Of a stretch of DNA of 62,902 bases, positions 25,068 to 34,528 are shown piece after piece (position 1 is the first letter of the stretch; each line of letters opens with the position of its first letter). The DNA lies in NCBI RefSeq assembly GCF_000472385.1, contig NZ_AWZU01000031.1:29827-92728 (forward strand), written 5' to 3'. Source of the DNA: Bradyrhizobium sp. ARR65 (lineage in GTDB: Bacteria > Pseudomonadota > Alphaproteobacteria > Rhizobiales > Xanthobacteraceae). Both the position numbers and the translations under genes were made by a program. Under the pieces are notes generated by a model. The model saw only the letters and a list, made by a program, of their open reading frames with translations. It searched no databases and was not told where the DNA came from.

Positions 25068-26108
25068 TCACCTCGTGGCGGTCTCCGCGGCCGGGAGCGC
25101 CGCGTCGAGCTGATAGGCCGAGATGCGGTCGACCTGGAATTCGACCGTAGGCGGCGATTGGGCATCGACAAATCCCACCCCGCCAAACACCTTGGATCCC
25201 ATTGCCAGGTTCACGAGCATGTACATCGGATCCTCGAAGGTGCCCGGCGCTTTGATCTCCGACACCGGCTTGCGGTCGATGAAATAGACCAGCCGGTCGC
25301 GCTCCCACAGCACACCATAGTCGTGAAAGTCGACCCAAGCATTGGCGACGGAAAAATCGAAGCCGCAACGTTCGACAAAGCCGGTGGCCGGATTTCGCCA
25401 TTGCGTGGTCATCACCACGGCACCCGGCTGTTGTCCCCGTCCCTCAATGACGTCGATTTCCGGCGGCCAGCCGCCATTGTTGGCAAGCAACCAGAAGGCC
25501 GGCCATACGCCGACGCCCACCGGGACCTTCGCGCGAATTTCGAAATAGCCATACTTCTGGGAGAAGGATTGTTGGGTGGTCAGGAGGCCTGACACATATT
25601 CGCTGTTGAAGAGCACCTCTTTCAATTCGGGAGGCGTTCGCCGGGCCACGATCGAAAGGACTCCGGCCTCGACCTTGAAGGGATCGAGGCCGAGGGGCGC
25701 TGTGCCGCGGCCTTCGTAGCCGGGATCGACATAGATCTGCTGCTCGCCATTATATTTCGTCTTGCGCCGCAGCTCCGATCCATCACCACCAGCATAGAAG
25801 GACTCCGGCATCACGACGGGCCCAGCGTAGTGCGGCACCCATCGTCCGCTTCGAAGCGGATGCTCATCGAAATCGTCCTGGAAGGTTCTTCGCAACGACA
25901 CTGTCTGTGGTATCGGCGAACCGGACGGCTCGATGCGGGCACATCGTTCGCCGGGCGCGTCGTCCGGGATCTGCAGCAGGAGTTTTGGTGAGGCACCCGT
26001 GCTGGTGTCCTCTGCGAAGGCCGGCGACATCAACGCAAAACAGGCGCCCAGGATCAGCGCTCCCAGCATCGGGGTTGCCACGCTTTTGGATATCGACGCG
26101 CTCCTCAC
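25068..26108 (-). CDS. Glycoside hydrolase family 16 (beta-glucanase type), exported
   Basis: 346 residues from a GTG with GGAGGA just upstream. Signal peptide MRSASISKSVATPMLGALIL, ending near PAFA. The GH16 catalytic motif EIDVIE is at 217-222 (nucleophile Glu217, acid/base Glu222), after the substrate-cleft segment YGYFEIRAKVP then GVGVWPAFWLL. Family members hydrolyse or transglycosylate beta-1,3(1,4)-glucans. A GH17-membrane protein and an exported GH1 enzyme follow within 5 kb, pointing to periplasmic beta-glucan processing. It is transcribed away from the LuxR gene end (convergent). Confidence 0.85.
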   Translation of the reverse strand: MRSASISKSVATPMLGALILGACFALMSPAFAEDTSTGASPKLLLQIPDDAPGERCARIEPSGSPIPQTVSLRRTFQDDFDEHPLRSGRWVPHYAGPVVMPESFYAGGDGSELRRKTKYNGEQQIYVDPGYEGRGTAPLGLDPFKVEAGVLSIVARRTPPELKEVLFNSEYVSGLLTTQQSFSQKYGYFEIRAKVPVGVGVWPAFWLLANNGGWPPEIDVIEGRGQQPGAVVMTTQWRNPATGFVERCGFDFSVANAWVDFHDYGVLWERDRLVYFIDRKPVSEIKAPGTFEDPMYMLVNLAMGSKVFGGVGFVDAQSPPTVEFQVDRISAYQLDAALPAAETATR

Positions 26109-26382
26109 GTCTTTCCTCCAAATTGTGTCTTCGGCTGCACGGGCACGCTGACCTTCCGATCACAGTGAAGCTAAATGGCGGCCATGGCGTGAAAAAGTGC
26201 CCACCATTCAAAGAACCGTGTGGGCGGCGTTATCACCGCAGCCGACCCGTCATAGGGTACTGGCATCGCCGCGCCCCGCCTGTCAGGCCGAACGATTCCG
26301 GCGTCGATCGGAAATTGTGAACCTGTTCACAGCGCATTCCGCCATTTACCCCTTCAATGCGCCGCCCGTTGCTCTGGAATCC

Positions 26383-26607
26383 ATGATGACAAAGAAAATC
26401 GATCTGTTGACGGCTTCGGTCGCCCTTGGTGTTGCGAGCTACGCGGCGATCATCCTGGACTGCCTGGCGCACGACCAATTCGGGTTGTCTGATCGGCAAA
26501 TTTGCCGATCGGCGGTCGCAGCCGCCTTTCTGATCGCCCTCGTCCTCGGCGCAGCCTCCTTCAGCAAGGAAGCGGGCAAAGCCAAGAGCTCCGACCCGAG
26601 GCGCTAG
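26383..26607 (+). CDS. Small two-helix membrane protein (74 aa), hypothetical
   Basis: MMTKKIDLLTASVALGVASY leads a first hydrophobic helix, a short loop with DCLAHDQFGLSDRQICR, then a second helix (SAVAAAFLIALVLGAASF) and a basic tail. Start at either of two adjacent ATGs (26383/26386). No family recognised. Confidence 0.5.
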   Translation: MMTKKIDLLTASVALGVASYAAIILDCLAHDQFGLSDRQICRSAVAAAFLIALVLGAASFSKEAGKAKSSDPRR

Positions 26608-26720
26608 CCAAGGGTCCTCGAATTGAGGTTTAACATAGCAGCGGATCGCGTACTTGTTTTGATCGGTTTGCGGATTCGCCCGATTTTTTTATTTGAAATG
26701 CCAATTTGCAGGAGACGATT

Positions 26721-26957
26721 TTGAAGGCTTTCTTCCGATCTGCACTGTTCACATGGATCTTGGCGTCACCCGCGCTGGCGGAAAAGCTGGTCGATCCCAG
26801 TACCGTTGCGCCGGAATATCGAGAGGCGGCGGTCAAGCGCCGTGCCGAGCAGATCAAGCAACTTGAATGCGCCAAGAAGGCCGACATCGCAAAAGTGGTG
26901 CCACGCGAACGGACCGCGTTCCTGCTCCACTGCCTCGAGGCGGAAGCGACTCAATAG
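26721..26957 (+). CDS. Small periplasmic PsiF-like protein
   Basis: 78 residues from a TTG with GGAG eight bases upstream; no ATG is available. The signal peptide (KAFFRSALFTWILASPALA) is followed by a Cys-containing helical repeat, LECAKKADIAKVVPRERTAF then LLHCLEAE, whose C...A...ER..F...C spacing matches the PsiF repeat. PsiF-type proteins are small exported proteins of unknown role, phosphate-starvation-induced in E. coli. Its last seven bases overlap the end of the oppositely oriented GH17 gene. Confidence 0.6.
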   Translation: MKAFFRSALFTWILASPALAEKLVDPSTVAPEYREAAVKRRAEQIKQLECAKKADIAKVVPRERTAFLLHCLEAEATQ

Positions 26958-28702
26958 ATCCGATCAGGGCTTGGGTGACCGCCATTCGACGATGCAGCCG
27001 CGGCGGACTCCACAAGATTCGCCGGCTGCAAACCTGCTCGCGCAGCAACCGCTGGCATAATGGGTGCCATTGCGGCAACAGGCAGGGAACGCGCCCGCCA
27101 CAGCGTGTTGACGAGCAGGAAATAGACCGCCGAGGTCCACAGGGACTGCCAATTCCGAAAGCCCTCGTTGAAGACGATATAGATCGCAGCGAGGGCAAGC
27201 AGGCTTGCGAACACTTCCTCCGCGATCGGTCGCGCAGACGACATCGAACGGTTCGCCAGCGTCACTGTCCAGAATGGCACAACGGCCATGGTCAGACTCG
27301 CGAAGGGGAAATCGCGCCACCGCGCGTCGAACACGAGGCTGAGCGCCGTCTCCACCGCGAGCAGCGTGACCGCCATCAACGCGAATCCCAAAATCTGCTT
27401 CGGCAATGCAAGCGGTGCGCCCTCGCCTCTGCCGATCAGCTCCCGAAATGTCGGCATCGCCCGCTTCGACGTGATCGCGTTCGAACACAGGATTGGCGCG
27501 GCGATGCCTACGCTCAGCAGCGAGCCCTGCAGGAGCCAGCCGCCGACCCCGTAGCTTTGGTAGAGAAAGTCTTCGGCCGCGAGGCCCAGCAAAATCCCGC
27601 CCAAGGTCGCCGATATCGCGACGCCAACCCACGATGCCAGGCGGGGCAAGGACGGCCGCCGCCTGAGCGCGAGCAAGGCGGAGCCAAATGTGCAAAGCCC
27701 GAATAAGAGGCCGCCCGCAAGCTGAAGGTGCCAGAGCGGATGATCGCTGACCGTCGCCCCAGCCGGATATTTCAGCTCGCGAGTCCACCCGTCAAACACG
27801 CCCCAGGCGCCCCCGACCGTGCCCTCCCACTGCCGCTTCCACGGCTCGTCATAGGCCTCGAATAGATTGACACGGAAATTCTCCCGCCGCGCACGCTCGA
27901 CAAGCTCGGCAACAAAGCGCGCCTGGTTGATGCGTGATGGCAGCGCACCCTCGCGCATGCGCCCCCTGCTCGGCCACCCCGCCTCTCCGATCAGGATCTC
28001 TTTGCCCGGAAACTCAAGCGCGATTCGCTTGCGAATCTCATCCACATGAGCGGCCGCCTGCTCGGCGCGGACAGGAAAGTCCTCCCAATAGGGCAGGATA
28101 TGGATGGTGATGAAATCGACGTCGTCGGCGACCGCGCGATAGCGCTCCCAGAACTCCCACACGTCGGCATAGGTCACGGGGATCTTCACGCGCGACTTGG
28201 CCAAACGGATGGTTTGCCGAAGATCCGACGCAATCATCTCGCCTCGCAAGAGCACCTCGCTGCCGACGATCATCGCGGTGATCACGCCGGGATATTTCTC
28301 GACCAGCGATACCGCTTGGTCGATCAGCAGCGCGTTCTTGGCACGGTCTCGCCCGATCCAAACGCCCAGAATGACCTTCAGCCCGACCTTGGAGGCAAGT
28401 TCAGGCACCTTGTCCAGGCCGTTGTCGATCGAATAGGTGCGAACACATCGCGTGACCTTGGAAAGTTCGGCCAAATCAGCGGCGATCTGCTCCGGGCTGA
28501 TGACGAGGTCCTGCATAAACGGCGTTTGCTCGCCGCGAAACGGCGCGTAGGACACACAATCCAGCTTGATCGCCGGATCGACCGGCGCAGACGCCAATGT
28601 CACTGGCCTCCCCAACCACCACCAAGCCGCGGCGATCAGGCCCAGGGATATGACAAGAAGCGCCAGCGGCGCACGAACGGCAATGGGTGGCGTCCTCGGC
28701 AA
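26951..28702 (-). CDS. Membrane-anchored GH17 protein, beta-(1,6)-glucan synthase type (NdvC-like)
   Basis: 583 residues. After an N-terminal membrane helix the GH17 domain covers about 45-310, with acid/base Glu149 in GSEVLLRGE and nucleophile Glu240 in ILIGEAGWPS. The second half carries about seven transmembrane helices and ends in a Ser/Ala tail. GH17-membrane proteins of this layout are linked in Bradyrhizobium to cyclic beta-(1,3)(1,6)-glucan synthesis as branching transglycosylases (NdvC). No GT2-containing NdvB is in the window. The start is a TTG (in-frame stop eight codons upstream) without a clear ribosome site. Confidence 0.75.
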   Translation of the reverse strand: MPRTPPIAVRAPLALLVISLGLIAAAWWWLGRPVTLASAPVDPAIKLDCVSYAPFRGEQTPFMQDLVISPEQIAADLAELSKVTRCVRTYSIDNGLDKVPELASKVGLKVILGVWIGRDRAKNALLIDQAVSLVEKYPGVITAMIVGSEVLLRGEMIASDLRQTIRLAKSRVKIPVTYADVWEFWERYRAVADDVDFITIHILPYWEDFPVRAEQAAAHVDEIRKRIALEFPGKEILIGEAGWPSRGRMREGALPSRINQARFVAELVERARRENFRVNLFEAYDEPWKRQWEGTVGGAWGVFDGWTRELKYPAGATVSDHPLWHLQLAGGLLFGLCTFGSALLALRRRPSLPRLASWVGVAISATLGGILLGLAAEDFLYQSYGVGGWLLQGSLLSVGIAAPILCSNAITSKRAMPTFRELIGRGEGAPLALPKQILGFALMAVTLLAVETALSLVFDARWRDFPFASLTMAVVPFWTVTLANRSMSSARPIAEEVFASLLALAAIYIVFNEGFRNWQSLWTSAVYFLLVNTLWRARSLPVAAMAPIMPAVAARAGLQPANLVESAAAASSNGGHPSPDRIY

Positions 28703-28831
28703 GGCGTGTCGATCAGGTTGGAGTGATTAGCGGTTTAGGTGGGAATTCGATAGCTGCTATATTGACCTGCCTCAAGGGCTGGCTACGACAGATTAGCCTT
28801 GCTCGCATGCAAATTTGTCCTGGCCTGAACC

Positions 28832-30310
28832 ATGCTGCTCAACAGATTTTCCCGGCGCCATTTTGCCAAGCTGGCGGGCTGGTCGGCCGCTCTCGGGCTG
28901 ACGAGATCTTCCATCAAGTCCGCCCGGGCGGAGCGGGCCGGAGCGCCGGCACGCGCTGGCGTCGAAGAGCGCTTTCCCCACGACTTCGTATGGGGGACTG
29001 CGACATCCGCCTATCAAGTGGAAGGAGCCGTCAACGAAGACGGACGAGGTCTATCGATTTGGGATCGCTTCGCTCACACCCCGGGAAAAATCGCCGATCA
29101 TAGCAATGCCGATGTCGCCAATGATCATTACCATCGATACAAGCAAGACGTGCAATTGATGAAGGCGCTGGGAGCCAAGGCGTATCGCTTCTCGGTCGCG
29201 TGGCCTCGCATTTTTCCCGAAGGATCGGGCGCGCCGAACCCAAAGGGCCTCGATTTCTACAACCGTCTTGTCGACGAATTGCTGGCGAACGACATCGCGC
29301 CATTTGCCACCTTGTATCATTGGGATTTACCCCAAGCGCTTCAGGATCGTTTCGGCGGATGGCAATCCCGCGAGACCTCAAAGGCATTTGCCGATTATGC
29401 GGCCTATGTTGCCGAACGCCTGAGCGATCGCGTGAAGCACATTTTCACGATCAATGAATGTTCGAGGTTCGTGCATTTCGGCTATGGCCTGGGCGTCGAT
29501 GCGCCCGGTTTGAAACTATCCGCACGTGAACTGAACCAGGTTCGCCACCATGTCGCACTTGGACACGGACTAGCAGTGCAGGCCATCCGCGCTCATGGAA
29601 AAGCCGGAACCAAGGTTGGACCGGCCGAGAATATTTTGACCTGCATACCTGCCATCGCAACGCCCGACAACGTACGCGCCGCGGAAGCGGCGACTCGCGA
29701 ACTCAACGCCGGTTACATCACGGTGATACTGGAGGGACAATATACGCAGCGCTTCCTGGCGGAAGCCGGAGGTGCCGCTCCGATCCACACCACCGAGGAT
29801 CTGCGCGTCATTTCATCCCCCATCGATTTCATCGGGCTGAACATCTATAAGCCCGACCAATATGTCGTCGCAAGCGAGGGGCAGGATGGCTTTAGCCTGG
29901 TGCCATTTCCCGCATCGTTTCCGCACATGTACTCCTCGTGGCTGAGGATCGGACCTGAAGCGATGTATTGGACGCCGCGTCACGTGGCGAAGCTATGGGG
30001 CGTGCGATCGATCTACATCACCGAAAATGGAACGTCCGCCGTCGACGAACCCGATGCGAACGGCAATGTCGTCGATGTCGATCGGATCATGTATCTGCGC
30101 GGCTATCTGAGCGAGCTGCGACGCGCGACCGCGGAAGGAATACCCGTGTCCGGGTACTTTCTCTGGAGTCTGATGGACAACTTTGAATGGATCGACGGCT
30201 TTCAAACGCGCTTCGGACTTTACCAGGTCGATTTCGCGAGCCAGCGTCGGACGCCAAAGCTGAGCGCTTCATTTTTTCGTGAGACGATCAGACAGAACCG
30301 TGTCGTTTGA
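28832..30310 (+). CDS. GH1 beta-glucosidase with Tat signal
   Basis: 492 residues. The N-terminus LLNRFSRRHFAKLAGWSAALG is a twin-arginine signal, unusual for GH1 enzymes, which are mostly cytoplasmic. GH1 signatures: FVWGTATSAYQVEGA at 52-66, YHWDLPQALQ, acid/base Glu209 in TINECSRF and nucleophile Glu398 in IYITENGTS. The residue after the acid/base is Cys instead of the near-invariant Pro (NEP). It would release terminal beta-glucosyl residues in the periplasm. Divergent from the GH17 gene with a 129-base shared promoter region, consistent with joint control. Confidence 0.88.
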   Translation: MLLNRFSRRHFAKLAGWSAALGLTRSSIKSARAERAGAPARAGVEERFPHDFVWGTATSAYQVEGAVNEDGRGLSIWDRFAHTPGKIADHSNADVANDHYHRYKQDVQLMKALGAKAYRFSVAWPRIFPEGSGAPNPKGLDFYNRLVDELLANDIAPFATLYHWDLPQALQDRFGGWQSRETSKAFADYAAYVAERLSDRVKHIFTINECSRFVHFGYGLGVDAPGLKLSARELNQVRHHVALGHGLAVQAIRAHGKAGTKVGPAENILTCIPAIATPDNVRAAEAATRELNAGYITVILEGQYTQRFLAEAGGAAPIHTTEDLRVISSPIDFIGLNIYKPDQYVVASEGQDGFSLVPFPASFPHMYSSWLRIGPEAMYWTPRHVAKLWGVRSIYITENGTSAVDEPDANGNVVDVDRIMYLRGYLSELRRATAEGIPVSGYFLWSLMDNFEWIDGFQTRFGLYQVDFASQRRTPKLSASFFRETIRQNRVV

Positions 30311-30467
30311 CCGCGCAGGATCATGATCTGACGGCGATCGTGACGCCGGCCATCCTGATTGTATATCTGGTCTAACGAAAACAACGGTTGATATCCTTAA
30401 CACAGACTATTGTGCCGCCGTCCGCCTTGCGAAACATTACCCGCACACGTGCATGTTGGGGCGTAAC

Positions 30468-30752
30468 ATGCGTAAGCAGGATGGCGGTTACGACTATCAT
30501 CGCTATCGGCAGTTGCTAGCCGAGGCGGATGACGAGAAAAAGCGGCTGGCCTTGATCGAGCTGTTGATCCAGGAGCGGGCCAAGGATCGGCTCGCGGCCG
30601 AACGCGCTTCCGATCACGCCGCGACAACTGCGATGACTATCGCAAGGGTGCTCGGCACATCCGCGCCTCGTGACAAGAGCTACTCCAGCACGTCGCTTAA
30701 GCTGGCGCCGTTGCGATTGGTTAGGAATCCGCGGCAAGCCGACAGTCGGTGA
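30468..30752 (+). CDS. Small hypothetical protein (94 aa)
   Basis: MRKQDGGYDYHRYRQLLAEA opens a strongly helical, charged protein (DEKKRLALIELLIQERAKDR) likely to form a short coiled coil. Similar RYRQLL...ALI proteins of unknown role occur in Bradyrhizobium, to my recollection. ATG 30453 is an alternative start. Cytoplasmic; the C-terminal 25 residues may be poorly conserved. Confidence 0.55.
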   Translation: MRKQDGGYDYHRYRQLLAEADDEKKRLALIELLIQERAKDRLAAERASDHAATTAMTIARVLGTSAPRDKSYSSTSLKLAPLRLVRNPRQADSR

Positions 30753-30894
30753 TCGATCCCTTAAAGCTCTCTCGCTTTTTGTGCTGCTTGGTTCTGGCCG
30801 TTTCACCTGGCGTGATTATCGCGGGTTTCGATTTGAACGTCGGATAGGACAGGCCCGTGGCCGATTGTCAGATCACTCGTTTCGCGGTAGCGAG

Positions 30895-31596
30895 ATGGCT
30901 GCATGTGACGCGGGTGCCTTGGGACAAAACCAAAGATCCGCTGTTCGGAGCAAGCCATTGCCGACCCATTCTCGCCTCGCCGCTCTTGGTCTATTTGTGC
31001 TGAGCGCGATGTTCGTGCTGCCTGAGGCTCGCGCCGACAAGGCGCAGACGCTGACGCTGTTGGCGAAGTCGCAGCCGCTGCCTGACATGGCCCTCGGTCG
31101 CGAAAAGGCGCCTGTCACCATCATCGAATACTCATCGCTGACCTGTCCGCATTGTGCAGCCTTTGCGGAGAACGTCCTTCCCATGCTGCAGGCGAAATAT
31201 ATCGACACGGGCAAGGTTCGCTTCGTGTCGCGGGAGTTCCCGCTGGAGATCAAGGCTGTGGCCGCCTCGATGCTTGCGCGCTGCATCGCCGGCGACAATG
31301 CGCAGCGCTATTTCGACGCTCTCACGATGCTGTTCAAGCAGCAGGACGCGGTCGTGGCACACACCACCGATACGCTGAAATCCATCGGCGGCCATTTCGG
31401 CATGAGCGAGCAGGACGTCGACAGCTGCGAGAAGAACCAGGAAATGCTCGACAAGATCGCGGCCGGCCAGAAATTCGCCTTTGACCAGCTCAAGGTTAGC
31501 GCGACGCCTACCTTCTTCATCAACGGCGAAATGGTGAAAGGCGCGATGTCGTTCGAGGAATTGGACAAGCGGCTCAACAAGCTCTTGAAGCGCTGA
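30895..31596 (+). CDS. DsbA-family thiol:disulfide oxidoreductase
   Basis: 233 residues. A hydrophobic signal (SRLAALGLFVLSAMFVLPEARA) precedes a thioredoxin-fold domain with the redox motif CPHC at 84-87 (EYSSLTCPHCAAF) and the cis-proline loop VSATPTFFING. The intervening helical insert carries two further Cys. This matches alphaproteobacterial DsbA-like oxidases that introduce disulfides in the periplasm. The frame is open upstream to 30670, but the ATG at 30895 places the signal peptide correctly. No DsbB is nearby. Confidence 0.85.
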   Translation: MAACDAGALGQNQRSAVRSKPLPTHSRLAALGLFVLSAMFVLPEARADKAQTLTLLAKSQPLPDMALGREKAPVTIIEYSSLTCPHCAAFAENVLPMLQAKYIDTGKVRFVSREFPLEIKAVAASMLARCIAGDNAQRYFDALTMLFKQQDAVVAHTTDTLKSIGGHFGMSEQDVDSCEKNQEMLDKIAAGQKFAFDQLKVSATPTFFINGEMVKGAMSFEELDKRLNKLLKR

Positions 31597-31906
31597 TGTC
31601 GCGTGGTGTTGCCCGCCGGTTTGGGGCGATACCGATCACTTTGCAGTCATAGGCCGGCGTGGCGTTGGCCACACCAGCGCGGCGCGTTGATGCGACGTTG
31701 CGCCAAACCAGCTTTGAATCCCGGCACTTGCCGTGCACATCGCGTCGACATTTGCGCCTACTCTCCCGCGCCGCAATAGCCATGAGCCGAACGCGGTTCC
31801 GGCCTTGCCGCTTGTCGCAATCGCAGGGTAGCCTTCGCATGAAGGCGAAAAGCGCAGGCGCAACGCACGCCTCCTAAAAATGAACATGCGCCATTGGGGA
31901 AACGCC
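31597..31906. other. Non-coding stretch before the MFS gene
   Basis: About 310 bases without a supportable gene; no clear terminator, repeat or operator seen. Confidence 0.4.
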
Positions 31907-33310
31907 ATGTTCGATATACTCGATCGACGCACGAGTCTGTCCCGAAATCAGATCAAGATTCTCATCGCCGCCATCATCGGTGATGCCCTGGAGTTCTTCG
32001 ATTATTTCCTGATCGGCTTCGTGCTCGCCTTTCTGATCGGGCCATGGAAGCTCACCTTCGGCCAATCCGCGACCGTGCTCATGAGTTCGGGAATCGGCGC
32101 GATCATCGGCGCCTACGCCTGGGGCTGGCTCGCCGACCGCATCGGCCGCCGATTGGTTTTCATTGGCACCGTCATCAATTTCTCGGTTGCCACGGGGCTG
32201 CTTTATTTCACGCCCGACAACGGCTGGATCTATCTGGCGATCATGCGCTTTTTCGTCGGCACCGGCGTCGGCGGCCTTTATTGCGTCGACCTGCCCTTGG
32301 TCCAGGAATTCATGCCCTCCTCCAAGCGCGGCTGGGTTGGCGGGCTCGTCACTTGCGTCATTCCACTTGGCGTTGGTATCGGAGCGATCCTCGGCGCCTT
32401 CATTGGCACCGATCAATGGCGGCTGCTCTTTGCCATCGGCGTGCTGCCGGCTTTGCTGGTGCTCCTGGTCCGTATCTGGGTTCCCGAGAGTCCACGCTGG
32501 CTCTGCCGGCAGGGTCGATATGCGGAGGCGCGCAAGTCGCTCGCCTGGGCGCTGCAGGTCGAGCCGTCTTCCTTGCCAATGCCGACCGCGGCCGATGCCG
32601 GACCGGTCGTTGTCAGCAACTGGTTCGATCTCTTCAAATATCCGCGGAGCCTGATCGTGTCCTGGCTTGGCAATGCCGGGGCCCAGACCGGGGTCTACGG
32701 CCTCACACTGTGGGCGCCATCGCTGTTCGTGGTGCTCTTGAAGGTGACCCCGCAGGAGGCCGCCCGGATGATGATCCTGCTGAGCGTGTTCGGCTTCATC
32801 GGCCGGCTGTCCTTCTCGTTCTTTTCGGAACTCATGGGACGGCGCAACGCCGGCGGCCTGCTCGGTTTCGGCGCGGGGTTCCTGACCATTTTGGCGGGCT
32901 ACAATTATGATGCGACCATCATGGGTGTTTCGGCGTTCTGGCTGATCCTGGCTGTGACCTTCTTCTTCGCGGACGGCGGCTTTGCCATCGTCGGCCCCTA
33001 TGCCGCGGAAGTCTGGCCGTCGCACTTGCGTACCTCCGGCATGGGCTCCGCCTACGGCTTTGGCGGCATCGGCAAGATCATCGGCCCGGTCGGACTCGCC
33101 CTGATCGTCGGCTCCAACAATTACCTCAAGCCGGACGTGCCGCTGCCGCAGATCCCAACGGCCTTCGTCTATCTCGGCTGCTGGTTCCTGATGGCCGGCG
33201 CCGTCTATTACTTCGTGGGCATCGAGACCAAGGGCAAGTCGATCGAGCAGATCGACCAGGAACTGAACGCCGCAGCCGATTTGCCCGCGGTGCAGGTCCG
33301 GCAGGCCTGA
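31907..33310 (+). CDS. MFS transporter (sugar/acid:H+ symporter type)
   Basis: 467 residues from ATG 31907, which has GGGGA upstream; ATG 31880 is possible. Twelve transmembrane helices. The family signatures are present: DALEFFDYFLIGFVLAFL in helix 1, GWLADRIGRRLVF between helices 2 and 3, RFFVGTGVGGLYCVDLPLVQEF, and PESPRWLCRQGR after helix 6. The wording suits the aromatic-acid/sugar porter branch. It is 12 bases from the following oxidoreductase, forming a three-gene unit with the VOC protein: probable uptake and oxidation of one small organic compound. Confidence 0.85.
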   Translation: MFDILDRRTSLSRNQIKILIAAIIGDALEFFDYFLIGFVLAFLIGPWKLTFGQSATVLMSSGIGAIIGAYAWGWLADRIGRRLVFIGTVINFSVATGLLYFTPDNGWIYLAIMRFFVGTGVGGLYCVDLPLVQEFMPSSKRGWVGGLVTCVIPLGVGIGAILGAFIGTDQWRLLFAIGVLPALLVLLVRIWVPESPRWLCRQGRYAEARKSLAWALQVEPSSLPMPTAADAGPVVVSNWFDLFKYPRSLIVSWLGNAGAQTGVYGLTLWAPSLFVVLLKVTPQEAARMMILLSVFGFIGRLSFSFFSELMGRRNAGGLLGFGAGFLTILAGYNYDATIMGVSAFWLILAVTFFFADGGFAIVGPYAAEVWPSHLRTSGMGSAYGFGGIGKIIGPVGLALIVGSNNYLKPDVPLPQIPTAFVYLGCWFLMAGAVYYFVGIETKGKSIEQIDQELNAAADLPAVQVRQA

Positions 33311-33321
33311 GGGGTTCAGCC

Positions 33322-34515
33322 ATGCCTGCCGTAACCACAGCCAACCTTGCGGGCGATCCAGGCGTGATAGCCGGCGCGCAAGCCCTCCGCGAGGCGGTTG
33401 CAACCGCGGCCGACGAAATCGAACGGGAGCGGCGATTGCCGCCTCCCCTGCTCGACAAGCTGCATGAAGCCGGGCTTTTCCGCTTGCTGCTACCGCGCTC
33501 ATGCAACGGGATCGAGACCGATCCCGTTACCTTCTTCCACGTGATGGAGACTATCGCGCAGGCGGACGCCTCGACGGCCTGGTGCCTCAGCCAGGCCGGC
33601 GGCTGCGCGATGTCGGCGGCCTATCTCGACCTGCCGGTGGCGCAGGCGATCTTCGGCGATGACCCCCGTGCGGTGCTTGCCTGGGGACCGGGTCCCAAGG
33701 TGAAGGCGATCGAATGCGAGGGCGGCTACCGCGTAACGGGCGTCTGGGCCTTTGCCTCGGGCGGCCGCCATGCGACCTGGCTGGGCGCGCACTGTCCGAT
33801 CTTCAACACGGACGGCTCGCCAAAACGCGACGAGAACGGCGTTCAGCTCGAGCGCACCATGCTGGTGAGGAGCGAGGACGTGATCTGGACCGATATCTGG
33901 AGCACGGTCGGCCTCCGGGGCACGGCCAGTGATCAATTCGCTCTGAACGACTTCTTCGTCCGCGCCGACCATTCGATCACCCGGGAATTCGATCGCGAAT
34001 GCCGGGAGAGCGGTCCGCTCTACCGCATGGGCTCCGGCACCTGCTACCAGGTCGGCTTTGCCGGCGTCGCCTGCGGCATTGCCCGCGGCGCGCTCGACTG
34101 CTTCATCGATTTGGCGCGCAACAAGGTGCCGCGCGGCTTCAAGAGCCCGTTGCGCGACAATGCCGTGGTGCAATCAGGCCTGGCCCAGGCCGAAGTGGGG
34201 CTCCGCGCCGCCCGCGGCTTTGTGCTGCAATCGATGGCTGAGATCTGGAAGCAGCTTCAGGCCGGCGCAATGATCACGGTGGAACAGCGCATCGTCGTGC
34301 GGATGGCAGCAACGCACGCCATCGTGAAAGCGCGCGAGGCGGTCGACTTCGCCTATCATACTGCTGGCGCCACGGCGATCTTCGAGAACCACCCGTTGGA
34401 GCGGCGCTTCCGCGACATGCATACCGTGACGCAGCAATTGCAGGGGCGAATGAGCCATTTCGAGACCGTCGGTGCGTGGATGCTTGGCGCCGACGCCGAC
34501 CTCACCTTCGTCTAG
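33322..34515 (+). CDS. Acyl-CoA-dehydrogenase-fold flavoprotein (monooxygenase-like)
   Basis: 397 residues. The N-terminal helical domain (LPPPLLDKLHEAGLFRLLLP), middle beta domain (YRVTGVWAFASGGRHATWLG; STVGLRGTASDQFALNDFFV) and C-terminal helices (HTAGATAIFENHPLERRFRD) follow the acyl-CoA dehydrogenase plan. SGGRHATW and the C-terminal wording resemble flavin-dependent two-component monooxygenases such as the HpaH-C2/HsaA/DszC group more than true dehydrogenases. A reductase partner is not in the window. It sits between an MFS carrier and a VOC protein, consistent with hydroxylation of an imported aromatic compound; substrate unknown. Confidence 0.75.
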   Translation: MPAVTTANLAGDPGVIAGAQALREAVATAADEIERERRLPPPLLDKLHEAGLFRLLLPRSCNGIETDPVTFFHVMETIAQADASTAWCLSQAGGCAMSAAYLDLPVAQAIFGDDPRAVLAWGPGPKVKAIECEGGYRVTGVWAFASGGRHATWLGAHCPIFNTDGSPKRDENGVQLERTMLVRSEDVIWTDIWSTVGLRGTASDQFALNDFFVRADHSITREFDRECRESGPLYRMGSGTCYQVGFAGVACGIARGALDCFIDLARNKVPRGFKSPLRDNAVVQSGLAQAEVGLRAARGFVLQSMAEIWKQLQAGAMITVEQRIVVRMAATHAIVKAREAVDFAYHTAGATAIFENHPLERRFRDMHTVTQQLQGRMSHFETVGAWMLGADADLTFV

Positions 34516-34528
34516 GGAGAACAAAGGC

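Noticed and set aside
31874..33502. 542-codon minus-strand frame opposite the MFS gene
   Set aside because: Shadow frame; no domain, while the plus strand has a full MFS protein.
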